From positions 1 through 7,080 of the forward strand of contig CAQBGY010000164.1 in the NCBI GenBank assembly GCA_948759685.1: DNA of 7,080 nt, read 5' to 3'. The notes below the pieces were generated by a model. The model made no database searches. It worked only from the letters and a program-made list of their open reading frames with translations, and was not told the DNA's origin. Shown here piece by piece: positions 1 to 6,281 of the stretch (the first letter of the stretch is position 1; each line of letters begins with the position of its first letter). This DNA is from an uncultured Eubacterium sp. (GTDB lineage: Bacteria; Bacillota_A; Clostridia; Lachnospirales; Lachnospiraceae). The position numbers and the translations under genes are program-made.

Positions 1-44
1 GTATAGACTAACTAAAATTTATGCATAACCCCACTAGAATTTAC

Positions 45-96
45 GGGTGACCCTAAATATTGCTTAATCTTCCTTGTTGTTGACCTATTGTTGACC
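45..96. promoter_or_regulatory. Integrase upstream region: short palindrome and tandem repeat
   Basis: Two copies of TTGTTGACC lie at 77-85 and 88-96. They are 11 bases apart, about one helical turn, and end 18 bases before the integrase start. A small palindrome, GGGTGACCC, lies at 45-53. Repeats phased on one face of the helix just upstream of an integrase gene would suit binding sites for the integrase arm-binding domain, an accessory factor or a repressor; this is inference. No TTTG-N19-TAnnTTTG promoter is visible in bases 1-114, so the integrase promoter is either non-consensus or lies upstream of the window. Confidence 0.45.
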
Positions 97-114
97 CCAA
101 ATTAACAGATTAAG

Positions 115-1404
115 ATGCTGACAATCAAGGCGGAAGTCCAACGGGACAAACAAAGGAGTGACGGTACTTACAACGTCAAAGTGAGATTTACACAGGACAG
201 AAAGGTTAAAAGGCTATCTAGCAGCCTGTTTGTAACCTCTAAGGATTTAACCAAATCCTTCAATTTCAAGGAAGGTACTACCGTAAAGAGAGAAGTAGAT
301 AAGCTAATCAGTACCTACCAAGAGAAATGCGCCAAACTTCAATTAGAGGTAAATCACTACACTTTGGATGATATTTTTTCCTTCCTCAAATCGGAACGGG
401 AGCAGACGCAGTCCATAGACTTCATTCAATATTGTAAGGAGTGGTTGGAGACGACAGACATCAAAGGAAAGAAGAATTATCAGTCTGCCCTCAATTCCTT
501 CATAAGCTATTTAGGCAAGGAGCATTTAAAGACGGATGAAGTGACCTCTCAACTTCTAAATGGCTTCAAAGCTCACCTCAACCTCAAAAGAGAAAAACTG
601 GTGCTTCAATTACAGAAGCAGGGTAAACGAACACCTTCCAACAGGACAGTTTCACTCTATTTGGGAAGCATAAGGCATCTCTTCAATGAAGCCAAGAAGA
701 AATATAACGATTATGATAAGAATATCATTCTGATACCTCACTCTCCATTTGAGCATGTCGAAGTTCCCAAGCAGGAAGCCACACGTAAACGGGCATTATC
801 GGCAGAAACAATTAATCAGATATTGAAGCTGCCCTATATTTGTAACACCAATGGCAAGGAAAGAATCTGCCCGTTCAATTTAGCCAAGGACTGTTTTATT
901 CTGTCCTTCTGTCTTATGGGAATGAACTCCGTTGATTTACACAGTTGTGATGAGATTGAAGACAATGCTATCACCTATTACAGAAGCAAGACGACAGACA
1001 GAAGGCTTGACAAAGCGAAGATGAAGGTCAACATTCTTCCTGTTTTGTCTTTCCTCATGGAGAAGTACAAGGATTATACAGACAGGCGGGTGTTCAGATT
1101 CTATCAGATGTACAATACCGCCAACAACTTCAACAGAGCCATTAACCTTGGGCTAAAGCAGATTGGCAAGATACTAAAAATTGATGATTTGGAGTTCTAT
1201 GCAGCACGTCACTCATGGGCTACCATAGCACTCAATAAGGTCGGAATTGACAAATATACAGTCCATGCAGCGTTAAATCATGTTGATGAAACAATGAGGG
1301 TAATGGACATCTACATTGAGCGGGATTTCGTCAATGAGAACAGGGCTAATGCGAAGGTCGTGAAGTACGTATTTGGGGATAGACCGCACGGCTCTTTCAT
1401 TTAA
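115..1404 (+). CDS. Tyrosine-type site-specific recombinase (integrase) of a Bacteroidales mobile element
   Basis: The 429-residue protein has the three-part layout of Bacteroidetes element integrases: an arm-type DNA-binding domain (about 1-75), a SAM-like core-binding domain (about 95-215) and a C-terminal catalytic domain (about 230-415). It would cut and rejoin DNA at attachment sites through a covalent phosphotyrosine. Visible catalytic candidates are K292, R365 and H366 in AARHSW, H389 in ALNH, and nucleophile Y400 in MDIYIE. The first catalytic Arg is replaced by N271 in GMNSVDL, and the first His of HxxR by Tyr (YAAR). Loss of the first Arg is known from Bacteroides integrases such as IntDOT, so the enzyme is probably active. 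The ATG at 115 gives a usual length and lies in A/T-rich sequence. The last six codons form one arm of an 18-bp inverted repeat. A role as a DNA-inverting recombinase rather than an integrase is possible. Confidence 0.95.
   Translation: MLTIKAEVQRDKQRSDGTYNVKVRFTQDRKVKRLSSSLFVTSKDLTKSFNFKEGTTVKREVDKLISTYQEKCAKLQLEVNHYTLDDIFSFLKSEREQTQSIDFIQYCKEWLETTDIKGKKNYQSALNSFISYLGKEHLKTDEVTSQLLNGFKAHLNLKREKLVLQLQKQGKRTPSNRTVSLYLGSIRHLFNEAKKKYNDYDKNIILIPHSPFEHVEVPKQEATRKRALSAETINQILKLPYICNTNGKERICPFNLAKDCFILSFCLMGMNSVDLHSCDEIEDNAITYYRSKTTDRRLDKAKMKVNILPVLSFLMEKYKDYTDRRVFRFYQMYNTANNFNRAINLGLKQIGKILKIDDLEFYAARHSWATIALNKVGIDKYTVHAALNHVDETMRVMDIYIERDFVNENRANAKVVKYVFGDRPHGSFI
1376..1404. repeat. Left arm of compound repeat: 11-mer plus 18-bp inverted repeat arm
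   Basis: GGGATAGACCG (1376-1386) is followed directly by CACGGCTCTTTCATTTAA (1387-1404). The second block is the end of the integrase reading frame including its TAA stop, and its exact reverse complement occurs at 1550-1567. The 11-mer recurs in direct orientation at 1567-1577. Because the arm includes the stop codon and its partner is identical, inversion of the DNA between the arms would leave the integrase protein unchanged. Candidate roles are an inversion site, a recombinase-binding site, or a hairpin stem in the integrase mRNA. Confidence 0.9.
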
Positions 1405-1549
1405 CTTTGATACAACTACTCAAATATTTGATTGTATGATAGTTATATTATTACTAACATCAGATTTCAATATCTGTGTTGTTTCGGATGAAGGAACAAA
1501 TAACTGCTAACGGGCTATTAGTCATGCCATTTGAGATTTCTGCGCATTT
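1405..1549. other. Spacer between the 18-bp inverted repeats, with small palindromes
   Basis: No convincing gene is seen in this 145-base spacer. It starts with a nested A/T-rich hairpin: ATACAA (1410-1415) pairs with TTGTAT (1432-1437) around the 12-base palindrome TCAAATATTTGA (1420-1431). A second small hairpin is CAGAT...ATCTG (near 1460-1475). Neither is followed by a good T-run, so they are weak candidates for the integrase terminator. I looked for the Bacteroides promoter pattern on both strands of the spacer, as expected in an invertible promoter, and did not find one. Confidence 0.4.
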
Positions 1550-1577
1550 TTAAATGAAAGAGCCGTGGGATAGACCG
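1550..1577. repeat. Right arm of compound repeat: 18-bp inverted repeat arm plus 10-11-mer
   Basis: TTAAATGAAAGAGCCGTG (1550-1567) is the exact reverse complement of the integrase gene end at 1387-1404. It is followed by GGATAGACCG, which repeats in direct orientation the sequence before the left arm; with the shared last G of the arm the match is 11 bases. The order is therefore A-B, spacer, b-A, with B inverted and A direct. The arm ends about 30 bases before the promoter at 1598. Confidence 0.9.
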
Positions 1578-1597
1578 TAAATATTGTATGGAATTTG

Positions 1598-1628
1598 TTT
1601 GGAATTTACGATTAAGTTGTTACCTTTG
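1598..1628 (+). promoter_or_regulatory. Bacteroides-type promoter for the structured leader and the 175-aa gene
   Basis: TTTG at 1598-1601 is followed by exactly 19 bases and then TACCTTTG at 1621-1628, a full match to the Bacteroides -33/-7 consensus TTTG-N19-TAnnTTTG. Transcription should start about 1632-1636. The next convincing gene starts at 1970, which leaves a leader of roughly 335 nt. Confidence 0.85.
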
Positions 1629-1632
1629 CAGC

Positions 1633-1969
1633 AGAATTTAAAAAGAGATTTGAGTTCTGTGCAGGTGGAATCAGCTTTCCACAATTAAATAAGAGCCTGT
1701 GAACATATATGTTCCATATTATATAAAGGCTCACACCGAGGTATAACCTCTATAAGAAGCTAGTCAGCAATTAGAGTAAAATCTATCTACAATACGTAGC
1801 GGCTTCTGCAACTAAGTTGTCCGGTTCATTCCGGAAGTCTTAACTTAGAATGACATATCACTTAGATTTAATCATGGGTGAAGTGTGTTCTATTGTAAGC
1901 AATGTACTTAGTTGTGGAAGCCGTTTCTTATGCCCGCACCTAATTTATTAATCAATTAATTCATGAAGC
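1633..1969 (+). ncRNA. Long structured 5' leader RNA (candidate regulatory RNA), upstream of the 175-aa gene
   Basis: The region between promoter and start codon is dense in potential helices. The longest is a 17-bp uninterrupted helix (two G-U pairs) between 1801-1817 and 1906-1922. Local hairpins are CAGAA/TTCTG (1632-1636/1655-1659), GTGGAA/TTCCAC (1665-1670/1677-1682), GAGCC/GGCTC (1693-1697/1728-1732) enclosing the palindrome 1701-1714, and GAGGT/ACCTC (1738-1742/1746-1750). The 5' strand of the 17-bp helix can instead pair as AGAAGC/GCTTCT (1755-1760/1802-1807) and as CTAAGTT/AACTTAG (1812-1818/1842-1848), the latter capped by TCCGG/CCGGA (1820-1824/1831-1835). ACTTAG occurs three times (1843, 1860, 1906), so CTAAGT at 1812-1817 has three possible partners. 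Such mutually exclusive folds are typical of riboswitches and attenuators. I recognise no known RNA family, and a separate stable RNA is also possible. The structure is read by eye, not computed. Confidence 0.6.
1874..1951 (+). CDS. Possible 25-codon upstream ORF inside the first leader
   Basis: An ATG at 1874 opens a 25-codon frame (MGEVCSIVSN at its start, three Cys in all) that stops at 1949-1951, 18 bases before the start of the 175-aa gene. It covers the 3' strand of the 17-bp leader helix (1906-1922), so a ribosome translating it would prevent that helix, as in leader-peptide attenuation. A frame this short is easily due to chance, no ribosome-binding signal is evident, and the codons may simply follow the RNA structure. 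Low confidence. Confidence 0.15.
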   Translation: MGEVCSIVSNVLSCGSRFLCPHLIY

Positions 1970-2497
1970 ATGAAAAGAAATGAATTAAATCTTATCCAAG
2001 GAGATAATACTCTCCGGATAAGTAAGACAAGGCAGAGCAACTCTGTTGACTTAAGAGTAATAAAATGGGCAGTAAATGCAGTATTGAATTTCGCTGAACT
2101 CACTGTAGTTCCTTATGTAACGCAAGGTATGCCCTACTATTACTTTGTGGCAAAATTTCCGAACGGTTGTACGGAAGAGGACGGTACGTATGTCGATGAA
2201 GATACGGTAGAGGTAGTCTTCAACCTTCTTCAAGGGAAATGGGAGGCTACGGACTACCTTGCGACCGAACATCCCGTAGTCAAGGATGAAACCTTTGTGC
2301 AGAAATTACTTGAACGCATGATGAACGAGAGGAAGTGTTTTTACAAAAAGCCAGCCGTAACAAAGGACGGAGTGACCTACTTCCGAGGATATTACAAATT
2401 CTTTCGGGGAGTAGTGAAGTTCAGCATTCCACGAAACGAGAGTATTGATAAGTTCTTAACCGAAAAGGGGTTCATAAACAGGAAAGAATTTATTTAG
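1970..2497 (+). CDS. Hypothetical protein, 175 aa, downstream of the structured leader
   Basis: I do not recognise a family. The protein begins MKRNELNLIQGDN and has no signal peptide, membrane segment or familiar catalytic motif. The middle (about 45-95) is rich in aromatic and hydrophobic residues that could form strands (VVPYV, YYYFVAKF), followed by an acidic stretch (EEDGTYVDEDTVE). The C-terminal part (about 105-175) is basic and aromatic (ERKCFYKK, FRGYYKFFRG), which would allow nucleic-acid binding, though that is a guess. The start at 1970 is chosen because the nearby ATG at 1963 reads only six codons before a TGA. A/T-rich sequence without a Shine-Dalgarno site precedes it, as usual in Bacteroides. 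It has its own consensus promoter and long leader, and a terminator follows 15 bases after the stop, so it is probably transcribed alone and tightly controlled. Confidence 0.8.
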   Translation: MKRNELNLIQGDNTLRISKTRQSNSVDLRVIKWAVNAVLNFAELTVVPYVTQGMPYYYFVAKFPNGCTEEDGTYVDEDTVEVVFNLLQGKWEATDYLATEHPVVKDETFVQKLLERMMNERKCFYKKPAVTKDGVTYFRGYYKFFRGVVKFSIPRNESIDKFLTEKGFINRKEFI

Positions 2498-2512
2498 AAG
2501 TCTCAAATGATT

Positions 2513-2541
2513 AGGGAGAGGTATTGCGCCTCTTCCTTTTC
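2513..2541 (+). terminator. Intrinsic terminator after the 175-aa gene
   Basis: AGGGAGAGG (2513-2521) pairs with CCTCTTCCT (2529-2537) in a 9-bp stem with one G-U pair and a 7-base loop, and the T-rich stretch TTTTCT follows. It starts 15 bases after the stop codon at 2497. Confidence 0.8.
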
Positions 2542-2551
2542 TCCAAATAAG

Positions 2552-2607
2552 CACTTGAAGTAGTATTGTAGTCGGATAATTCCGGTTGGTATAAAACTCT
2601 TCAAGTG
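2552..2607. repeat. 9-bp inverted repeat upstream of the helicase-like gene
   Basis: CACTTGAAG (2552-2560) and CTTCAAGTG (2599-2607) form a perfect 9-bp inverted repeat around a 38-base loop, and a small CGGA/TCCG hairpin sits inside. It lies between the terminator of the 175-aa gene and the start of the helicase-like gene. It could be an operator or, if transcribed, a hairpin controlling that gene. No consensus promoter is seen in this gap; the nearest -7-like string, TAACATTTG (about 2618), has one base too many and no TTTG at the right distance. Confidence 0.5.
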
Positions 2608-2651
2608 TCTATATAAGTAACATTTGAAGACTTTCAAACCTTTAAAATTAA

Positions 2652-4598
2652 ATGATTATGGAATTATCATTTGATATAATTGGACTTGAGCGTGAAGAAC
2701 TGACAATCAGTAAAGGAGAAACACTCCTAAACCTTTATAAACGGGAAGGCTATCCCGATAACGGCACTCCGACAAATCGTATTATTGAGAAGGTCGAGCC
2801 GGGTATCGGTGCTACCTATGCCGAATTGGAATGTAAACGCAATTCTGTTATTACCGAACCTGCTGTGCCTGTAATTATAGGTAAGACGGAAGGCACTGAC
2901 TACCTGGGAATATATGAGAAGACTACCAAGAAGATGATAGAAAGCTACCTGCTGAACGATAAATATGCGCCCAAGAAGCTGGTCACTACCCCCGAAGGGT
3001 ATAAGGCGAAGTTAATACCTACATTTGAGAAGTTGAAAATCGACTGGCATAAGGATTACTTCTGCCTGTATGATGAATGTGAGAAATTGGTACAAGACAC
3101 AGGGTATAGACCGGGAATCCGCATTGATGATTTTTTTGATTACGAACGCAAGGCATACGTGTCGGCTACACCATTAGGAACACGTAATCGGAAGTTCCTA
3201 GAGGGCGGCTTTAAGTGGTTGAGAATTGTGCCGGACTACGACTACAAGAAGGAAGCAACTTTGATTGTCACCCGCTCATTCAACAGAACCCTGTTTGAAA
3301 AATTGAGAAGATTGCTGCCTACGTCCAAATGTATCTGTATCTTTTATAAGAGTACTGACGGTATCGCTGCCATTATACAGAAACTATTGGCGGAAGGACT
3401 GATTAAGGACGAAGATTACAAAATATTCTGTTCGGATAAGAGCGTGAAGAAGTTGAAGGGAATGGAGCTGCATTATACACATGACCGTTTGGAATTACCA
3501 CTGGCTAAGGTTAACTTATTCACCGCACGCTTCTTCTCGGCTGTGGATATTAAGATTAACAAATTGGTGGACATACTTGTACTTAGCAACTACAAGCAAG
3601 CCATGCACACGATGATTGACCCGTTTACCGAAGCTGTTCAGATACAAGGACGCTTCCGCAACAAGCTGGACGGAGACAGAAGATACAACTCTCTGACATT
3701 TATCACCAACACTGACGACAAACTGGAAGTCAAGAGTGACAAGGAAGTCGAAACGGAGATTACAACCAAACTCGAAAGCTATGTCACCATTAAGGACAAA
3801 TACGATAATTCGGTTGATGAGATTACAAGGAAGGTTCTTCAGAAGGAGTTGACGAAGCTTAGCTTTAATGAGTTTCTGAATGATGAAGGTGAACTCACAG
3901 AGGAATCAATCGACCATGCGTTCAATGAAGAACGGGTCAAAGGATATTATCAATCTCCACAAGCACTAGTCAATGCTTACAATGAAACCGGGCATTTCAG
4001 ATTACGAGTAATAGACAACAGCCAGGGAGTTGGAGAGGATGACTACCTGCCGTTGAAGAAGCTTTCAACTAAAGATGTATGGAAGTATCTTGTCAGTCAG
4101 TTGGAGCGACTGGAGCGCAATAAACAGCGGATTCCCAATTTCGATTTCGATGCGGAAGTCCGGCAGTTGGAAACCATGCACAGTGAACATTACTTTATCA
4201 TTGAAGCTTACTTGAAGATTGGTAAAGCTCCGATTGAAGCAGCTAACTACTCTAAGAGTAAGATTGAGAAGGAATTGAAAGCCTACAACCTTCAACAAGG
4301 TGAGAAGTTGCGTTTCAGCCCGAAGGTACTGGCAGAGATAGAAGAAGATTTCCGGGAAGAAGTCGGAAGTCAATCTTATGTAACCAAATCTGCCTTCGTG
4401 GAAAGACTTGGACGAATATTTGAAGCTAATGGCATTACCTTCAAGGTTCGTGGAGACGAAAAAAAAGAGAGCGATACAATGTGTAAGATTACCGAAGCCA
4501 CAATTGGCGATTATTTTGATTTCACTTTACACAACAGCCATAATCCGCCCTCATACAAACTTCTACGCTTTAAATCGGAGTTGGTACGAAACTCTTAA
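2652..4598 (+). CDS. SF2 helicase-like protein with degenerate Walker A, probable element replication or maintenance protein
   Basis: The 648-residue protein carries a recognisable series of SF2 (DEAD/DEAH-like) motifs: a P-loop-like PGIGATYAEL (50-59), TTPEG (112-116, possible motif Ib), FCLYDECEKL (137-146, motif II, DECE), VSATP (170-174, motif III), a second RecA-like domain with KCICIFYKS (226-234, motif IV region) and QIQGRFRN (330-337, motif VI). The P-loop has Ala54 where GxGKT has the ATP-binding Lys. ATP use may therefore be altered or lost, although motifs II, III and VI are well kept. Residues about 340-648 match nothing I know; they are charged, and partly helical in appearance. 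Such proteins commonly unwind or remodel DNA in replication of plasmids, phages and integrative elements, which is the likely but unproven role. The start may be the ATG at 2652 or, more like the DUF3871 gene (same ATTATGGAA context), the one at 2658. A strong terminator follows 82 bases downstream. Confidence 0.8.
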   Translation: MIMELSFDIIGLEREELTISKGETLLNLYKREGYPDNGTPTNRIIEKVEPGIGATYAELECKRNSVITEPAVPVIIGKTEGTDYLGIYEKTTKKMIESYLLNDKYAPKKLVTTPEGYKAKLIPTFEKLKIDWHKDYFCLYDECEKLVQDTGYRPGIRIDDFFDYERKAYVSATPLGTRNRKFLEGGFKWLRIVPDYDYKKEATLIVTRSFNRTLFEKLRRLLPTSKCICIFYKSTDGIAAIIQKLLAEGLIKDEDYKIFCSDKSVKKLKGMELHYTHDRLELPLAKVNLFTARFFSAVDIKINKLVDILVLSNYKQAMHTMIDPFTEAVQIQGRFRNKLDGDRRYNSLTFITNTDDKLEVKSDKEVETEITTKLESYVTIKDKYDNSVDEITRKVLQKELTKLSFNEFLNDEGELTEESIDHAFNEERVKGYYQSPQALVNAYNETGHFRLRVIDNSQGVGEDDYLPLKKLSTKDVWKYLVSQLERLERNKQRIPNFDFDAEVRQLETMHSEHYFIIEAYLKIGKAPIEAANYSKSKIEKELKAYNLQQGEKLRFSPKVLAEIEEDFREEVGSQSYVTKSAFVERLGRIFEANGITFKVRGDEKKESDTMCKITEATIGDYFDFTLHNSHNPPSYKLLRFKSELVRNS

Positions 4599-4679
4599 GG
4601 GGACATATATAACCTCTTTCAAGAAGTTTTATACCAATACAAATTCTGATTTTAAGTCGCTTTACAAGTTAGAGAAATG

Positions 4680-4712
4680 ACTCCTACCCTATCGGGTGTG
4701 GAGTTGTTTTTC
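4680..4712 (+). terminator. Intrinsic terminator after the helicase-like gene
   Basis: ACTCC (4680-4684) pairs with GGAGT (4700-4704) and, inside, ACCC (4686-4689) with GGGT (4694-4697) around a TATC loop. The run TTGTTTTTC follows. This is a good G/C-rich stem with T-tract, 82 bases after the stop of the helicase-like gene. Confidence 0.85.
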
Positions 4713-5157
4713 ATTTATGAGCATTTCCGGTATCACTCTCATGCAACAGCTATCTCACTCCCTCGAACTCAAAAATATAGGTACTTGAAATTCATACCCC
4801 CACCCCTTTTATTGAGGAAGTGTTTTTTATTTGGACTTTATGCAGTGATAGAGTGAAATATTTGATTTGTCAGTGAGTAGGCTGACATATATCAGATGTA
4901 TATCATGCGCTAAGCCTTATTGTTACCCTAAAACACCCCCTTACCCATTATTGGGAGAAAGAAAGGATAACATGAATCGCTATTCAGCCCACAAACGCTT
5001 TGAACTTCTGAAATATGCGGACTTATCAACGATTTGTATATGTCTACATATAAAGATGCACAAAAAAAGTGGAATGAATAGTACTTTATGTTAAGCCCTC
5101 ATTTTGTCCTTAAATGCAGTATTTACTAATCATATTAACTTAATAATTTATCAGATT
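4713..5157. other. Gene-poor gap before the DUF3871 gene
   Basis: No convincing gene is seen in these 445 bases. There is a perfect 6-bp hairpin TGTCAG/CTGACA (4868-4873/4882-4887) followed directly by an A/T-rich imperfect palindrome (ATATATCAGATGTATAT, about 4886-4902), and an A/T palindrome TATATGT...ACATATA (about 5036-5051). A 40-codon frame from the ATG at 4972 to 5094 is preceded by the purine-rich GAAAGAAAGGA but looks like nothing known and is probably chance. No TTTG-N19-TAnnTTTG promoter was found, although the terminator at 4680-4712 implies that the DUF3871 gene has its own promoter here. Confidence 0.4.
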
Positions 5158-6174
5158 ATGGAATCAACATTACAGATTATGCCAGTGCAGAGAACTAGTA
5201 GAAACTTTGGTGAATATGCAGAAGAAGCGGTAATAATTGAAGAACCAATTATCAAGCAGAAACGCCCGTTATTTATTGAAGCCAATACGATTGAAGCCAG
5301 TTTGGAACATCTAAGGAATGATTGCATTATCCCTGTATTTGCCAAAGATAACGAAGCTACATTATCTCATGTGGCTTTTATCGAAGCGGTACAGGATGCG
5401 ACCAATACATTCTTTAGCGGTGAACAAATTGAATCGCCAGATATTCGTGTTTCTCATGTAATTAAAGGTAGGATTCCCGAAGCCATACATAAGCCCGCCA
5501 ATCAGTTATTAGAGAGTGACAAGACTATCTATTACGAGAGGTGCGCTTTTGTTATTGAAGTTCCTACTATCTATGAAACAGTACACGGTAACAGGCTAAC
5601 ACTTACTATTGGCGGTGTCAGAGCTTATAACCACACCAATCTTTATTCAAAGAAGGGTGCGGAGCGGTTTAAAGTGTTTATTGGCTTTACTTGTAAGGTT
5701 TGCACAAATCTATGTGTATCTACAGACGGTTATCTTAGTTGCTTGGAAGTTACCAATACAAGGGATTTATATCAAGCGGTATTGGAAATGTTCCACAAAT
5801 ACGATGCAGCCAAGCACATACATTTGATGCAGTCTTTAGGCAATACCAGTATGACGGAACACCAGTTTTGCCAATTACTTGGAAGGATGAGACTTTACCA
5901 GTCATTGCCACAAGGCTATCAAAAGGACATACCTAAAATGTTGCTAACTGATACACAGGTTAACAATGTGGCTAAAGCGTATATCAATGATGAGAACTTT
6001 GGCAGTTTGGGAAATGACTTGTCTATGTGGAAGTTCTACAACTTGCTCACAGGTGCTAATAAGAGCAGCTATATAGATTCATTCTTGGATAGAGCCTATA
6101 ATGCTACAGAATTGGCAACGGGTATATGTTCCGCTTTACATGGTGATGACAAATACCAATGGTTTCTTAGTTAG
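5158..6174 (+). CDS. DUF3871 family protein
   Basis: This 338-residue protein matches my memory of DUF3871 (Pfam PF12987), a Bacteroidetes family of unknown function common on mobile elements. Hallmarks are KGRIPEAIHKPANQLLE (103-119), YYERCAFVIEVP (about 125-136), GNRLTLTIGGVRAYN (144-158), LYSKKGAERFKVFIGF (162-177) and the Cys-containing CKVCTNLC (179-186). The LTIGGVRAYN stretch recalls phage and plasmid DUF932-type proteins, but I cannot show homology. No membrane segment or signal peptide is visible, so it should be cytoplasmic. The ATG at 5158 is preferred over an upstream TTG at 5104 because it has the ATTATGGAAT context also seen at the helicase-like gene and starts the conserved protein. 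The gene ends 37 bases before a strong terminator. Its place after a helicase-like gene suggests a role in replication or maintenance of the element, which is inference. Confidence 0.85.
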   Translation: MESTLQIMPVQRTSRNFGEYAEEAVIIEEPIIKQKRPLFIEANTIEASLEHLRNDCIIPVFAKDNEATLSHVAFIEAVQDATNTFFSGEQIESPDIRVSHVIKGRIPEAIHKPANQLLESDKTIYYERCAFVIEVPTIYETVHGNRLTLTIGGVRAYNHTNLYSKKGAERFKVFIGFTCKVCTNLCVSTDGYLSCLEVTNTRDLYQAVLEMFHKYDAAKHIHLMQSLGNTSMTEHQFCQLLGRMRLYQSLPQGYQKDIPKMLLTDTQVNNVAKAYINDENFGSLGNDLSMWKFYNLLTGANKSSYIDSFLDRAYNATELATGICSALHGDDKYQWFLS

Positions 6175-6211
6175 TGGTATTTGAGAATATACAGGATTGT
6201 CAAATACAGAA

Positions 6212-6252
6212 AAAGGGCATCTATATAATGAAGTATAGGTGTCCTTTCTTTA
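6212..6252 (+). terminator. Terminator hairpin after the DUF3871 gene
   Basis: Bases 6212-6225 pair with 6234-6247 in a 14-bp stem (AAAGGGCATCTATA with TATAGGTGTCCTTT, two G-U pairs) with an 8-base loop, followed by T-rich CTTTATT. The hairpin starts 37 bases after the stop at 6174. An ATG at 6228 lies in its loop and is unlikely to be a start. The hairpin closely resembles the one at 6424-6458. Confidence 0.85.
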
Positions 6253-6281
6253 TTCTGTCACTTATTAATAATCAAAGATTT

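Noticed and set aside
1405..1549. Invertible promoter between the 18-bp inverted repeats
   Set aside because: No TTFG-type match (TTTG-N19-TAnnTTTG) was found on either strand of the spacer, and the clear promoter lies outside it. Inversion itself stays open, promoter inversion is not supported.
37..1610. GAATTTACG (37-45, 1602-1610) and ACCCTAAATATTG/ACCGTAAATATTG (50-62, 1574-1586) on both sides of the integrase gene as attachment-site repeats
   Set aside because: Matches of 9 bases, or 12 of 13, are expected several times by chance in 7 kb, and their order differs between the two sites.
1633..1969. Group II intron or known retron-type RNA in the leader
   Set aside because: No intron 5' GUGYG-type boundary, no domain V-like hairpin and no reverse transcriptase gene in the window.
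2618..2626. TAACATTTG as a -7 element for the helicase-like gene
   Set aside because: It has three instead of two bases between TA and TTTG, and no TTTG-like -33 element sits 19 bases upstream.
4408..4680. 90-codon frame overlapping the end of the helicase-like gene
   Set aside because: It lies out of frame within the well-supported helicase-like gene for most of its length and has no recognisable protein features.
4972..5094. 40-codon frame with a purine-rich upstream stretch
   Set aside because: No family resemblance, no promoter, and short enough to be chance; mentioned only in the gap entry.
5609..5936. Two overlapping + frames inside the DUF3871 gene
   Set aside because: Shadows of the DUF3871 gene, whose conserved motifs are in the main frame.
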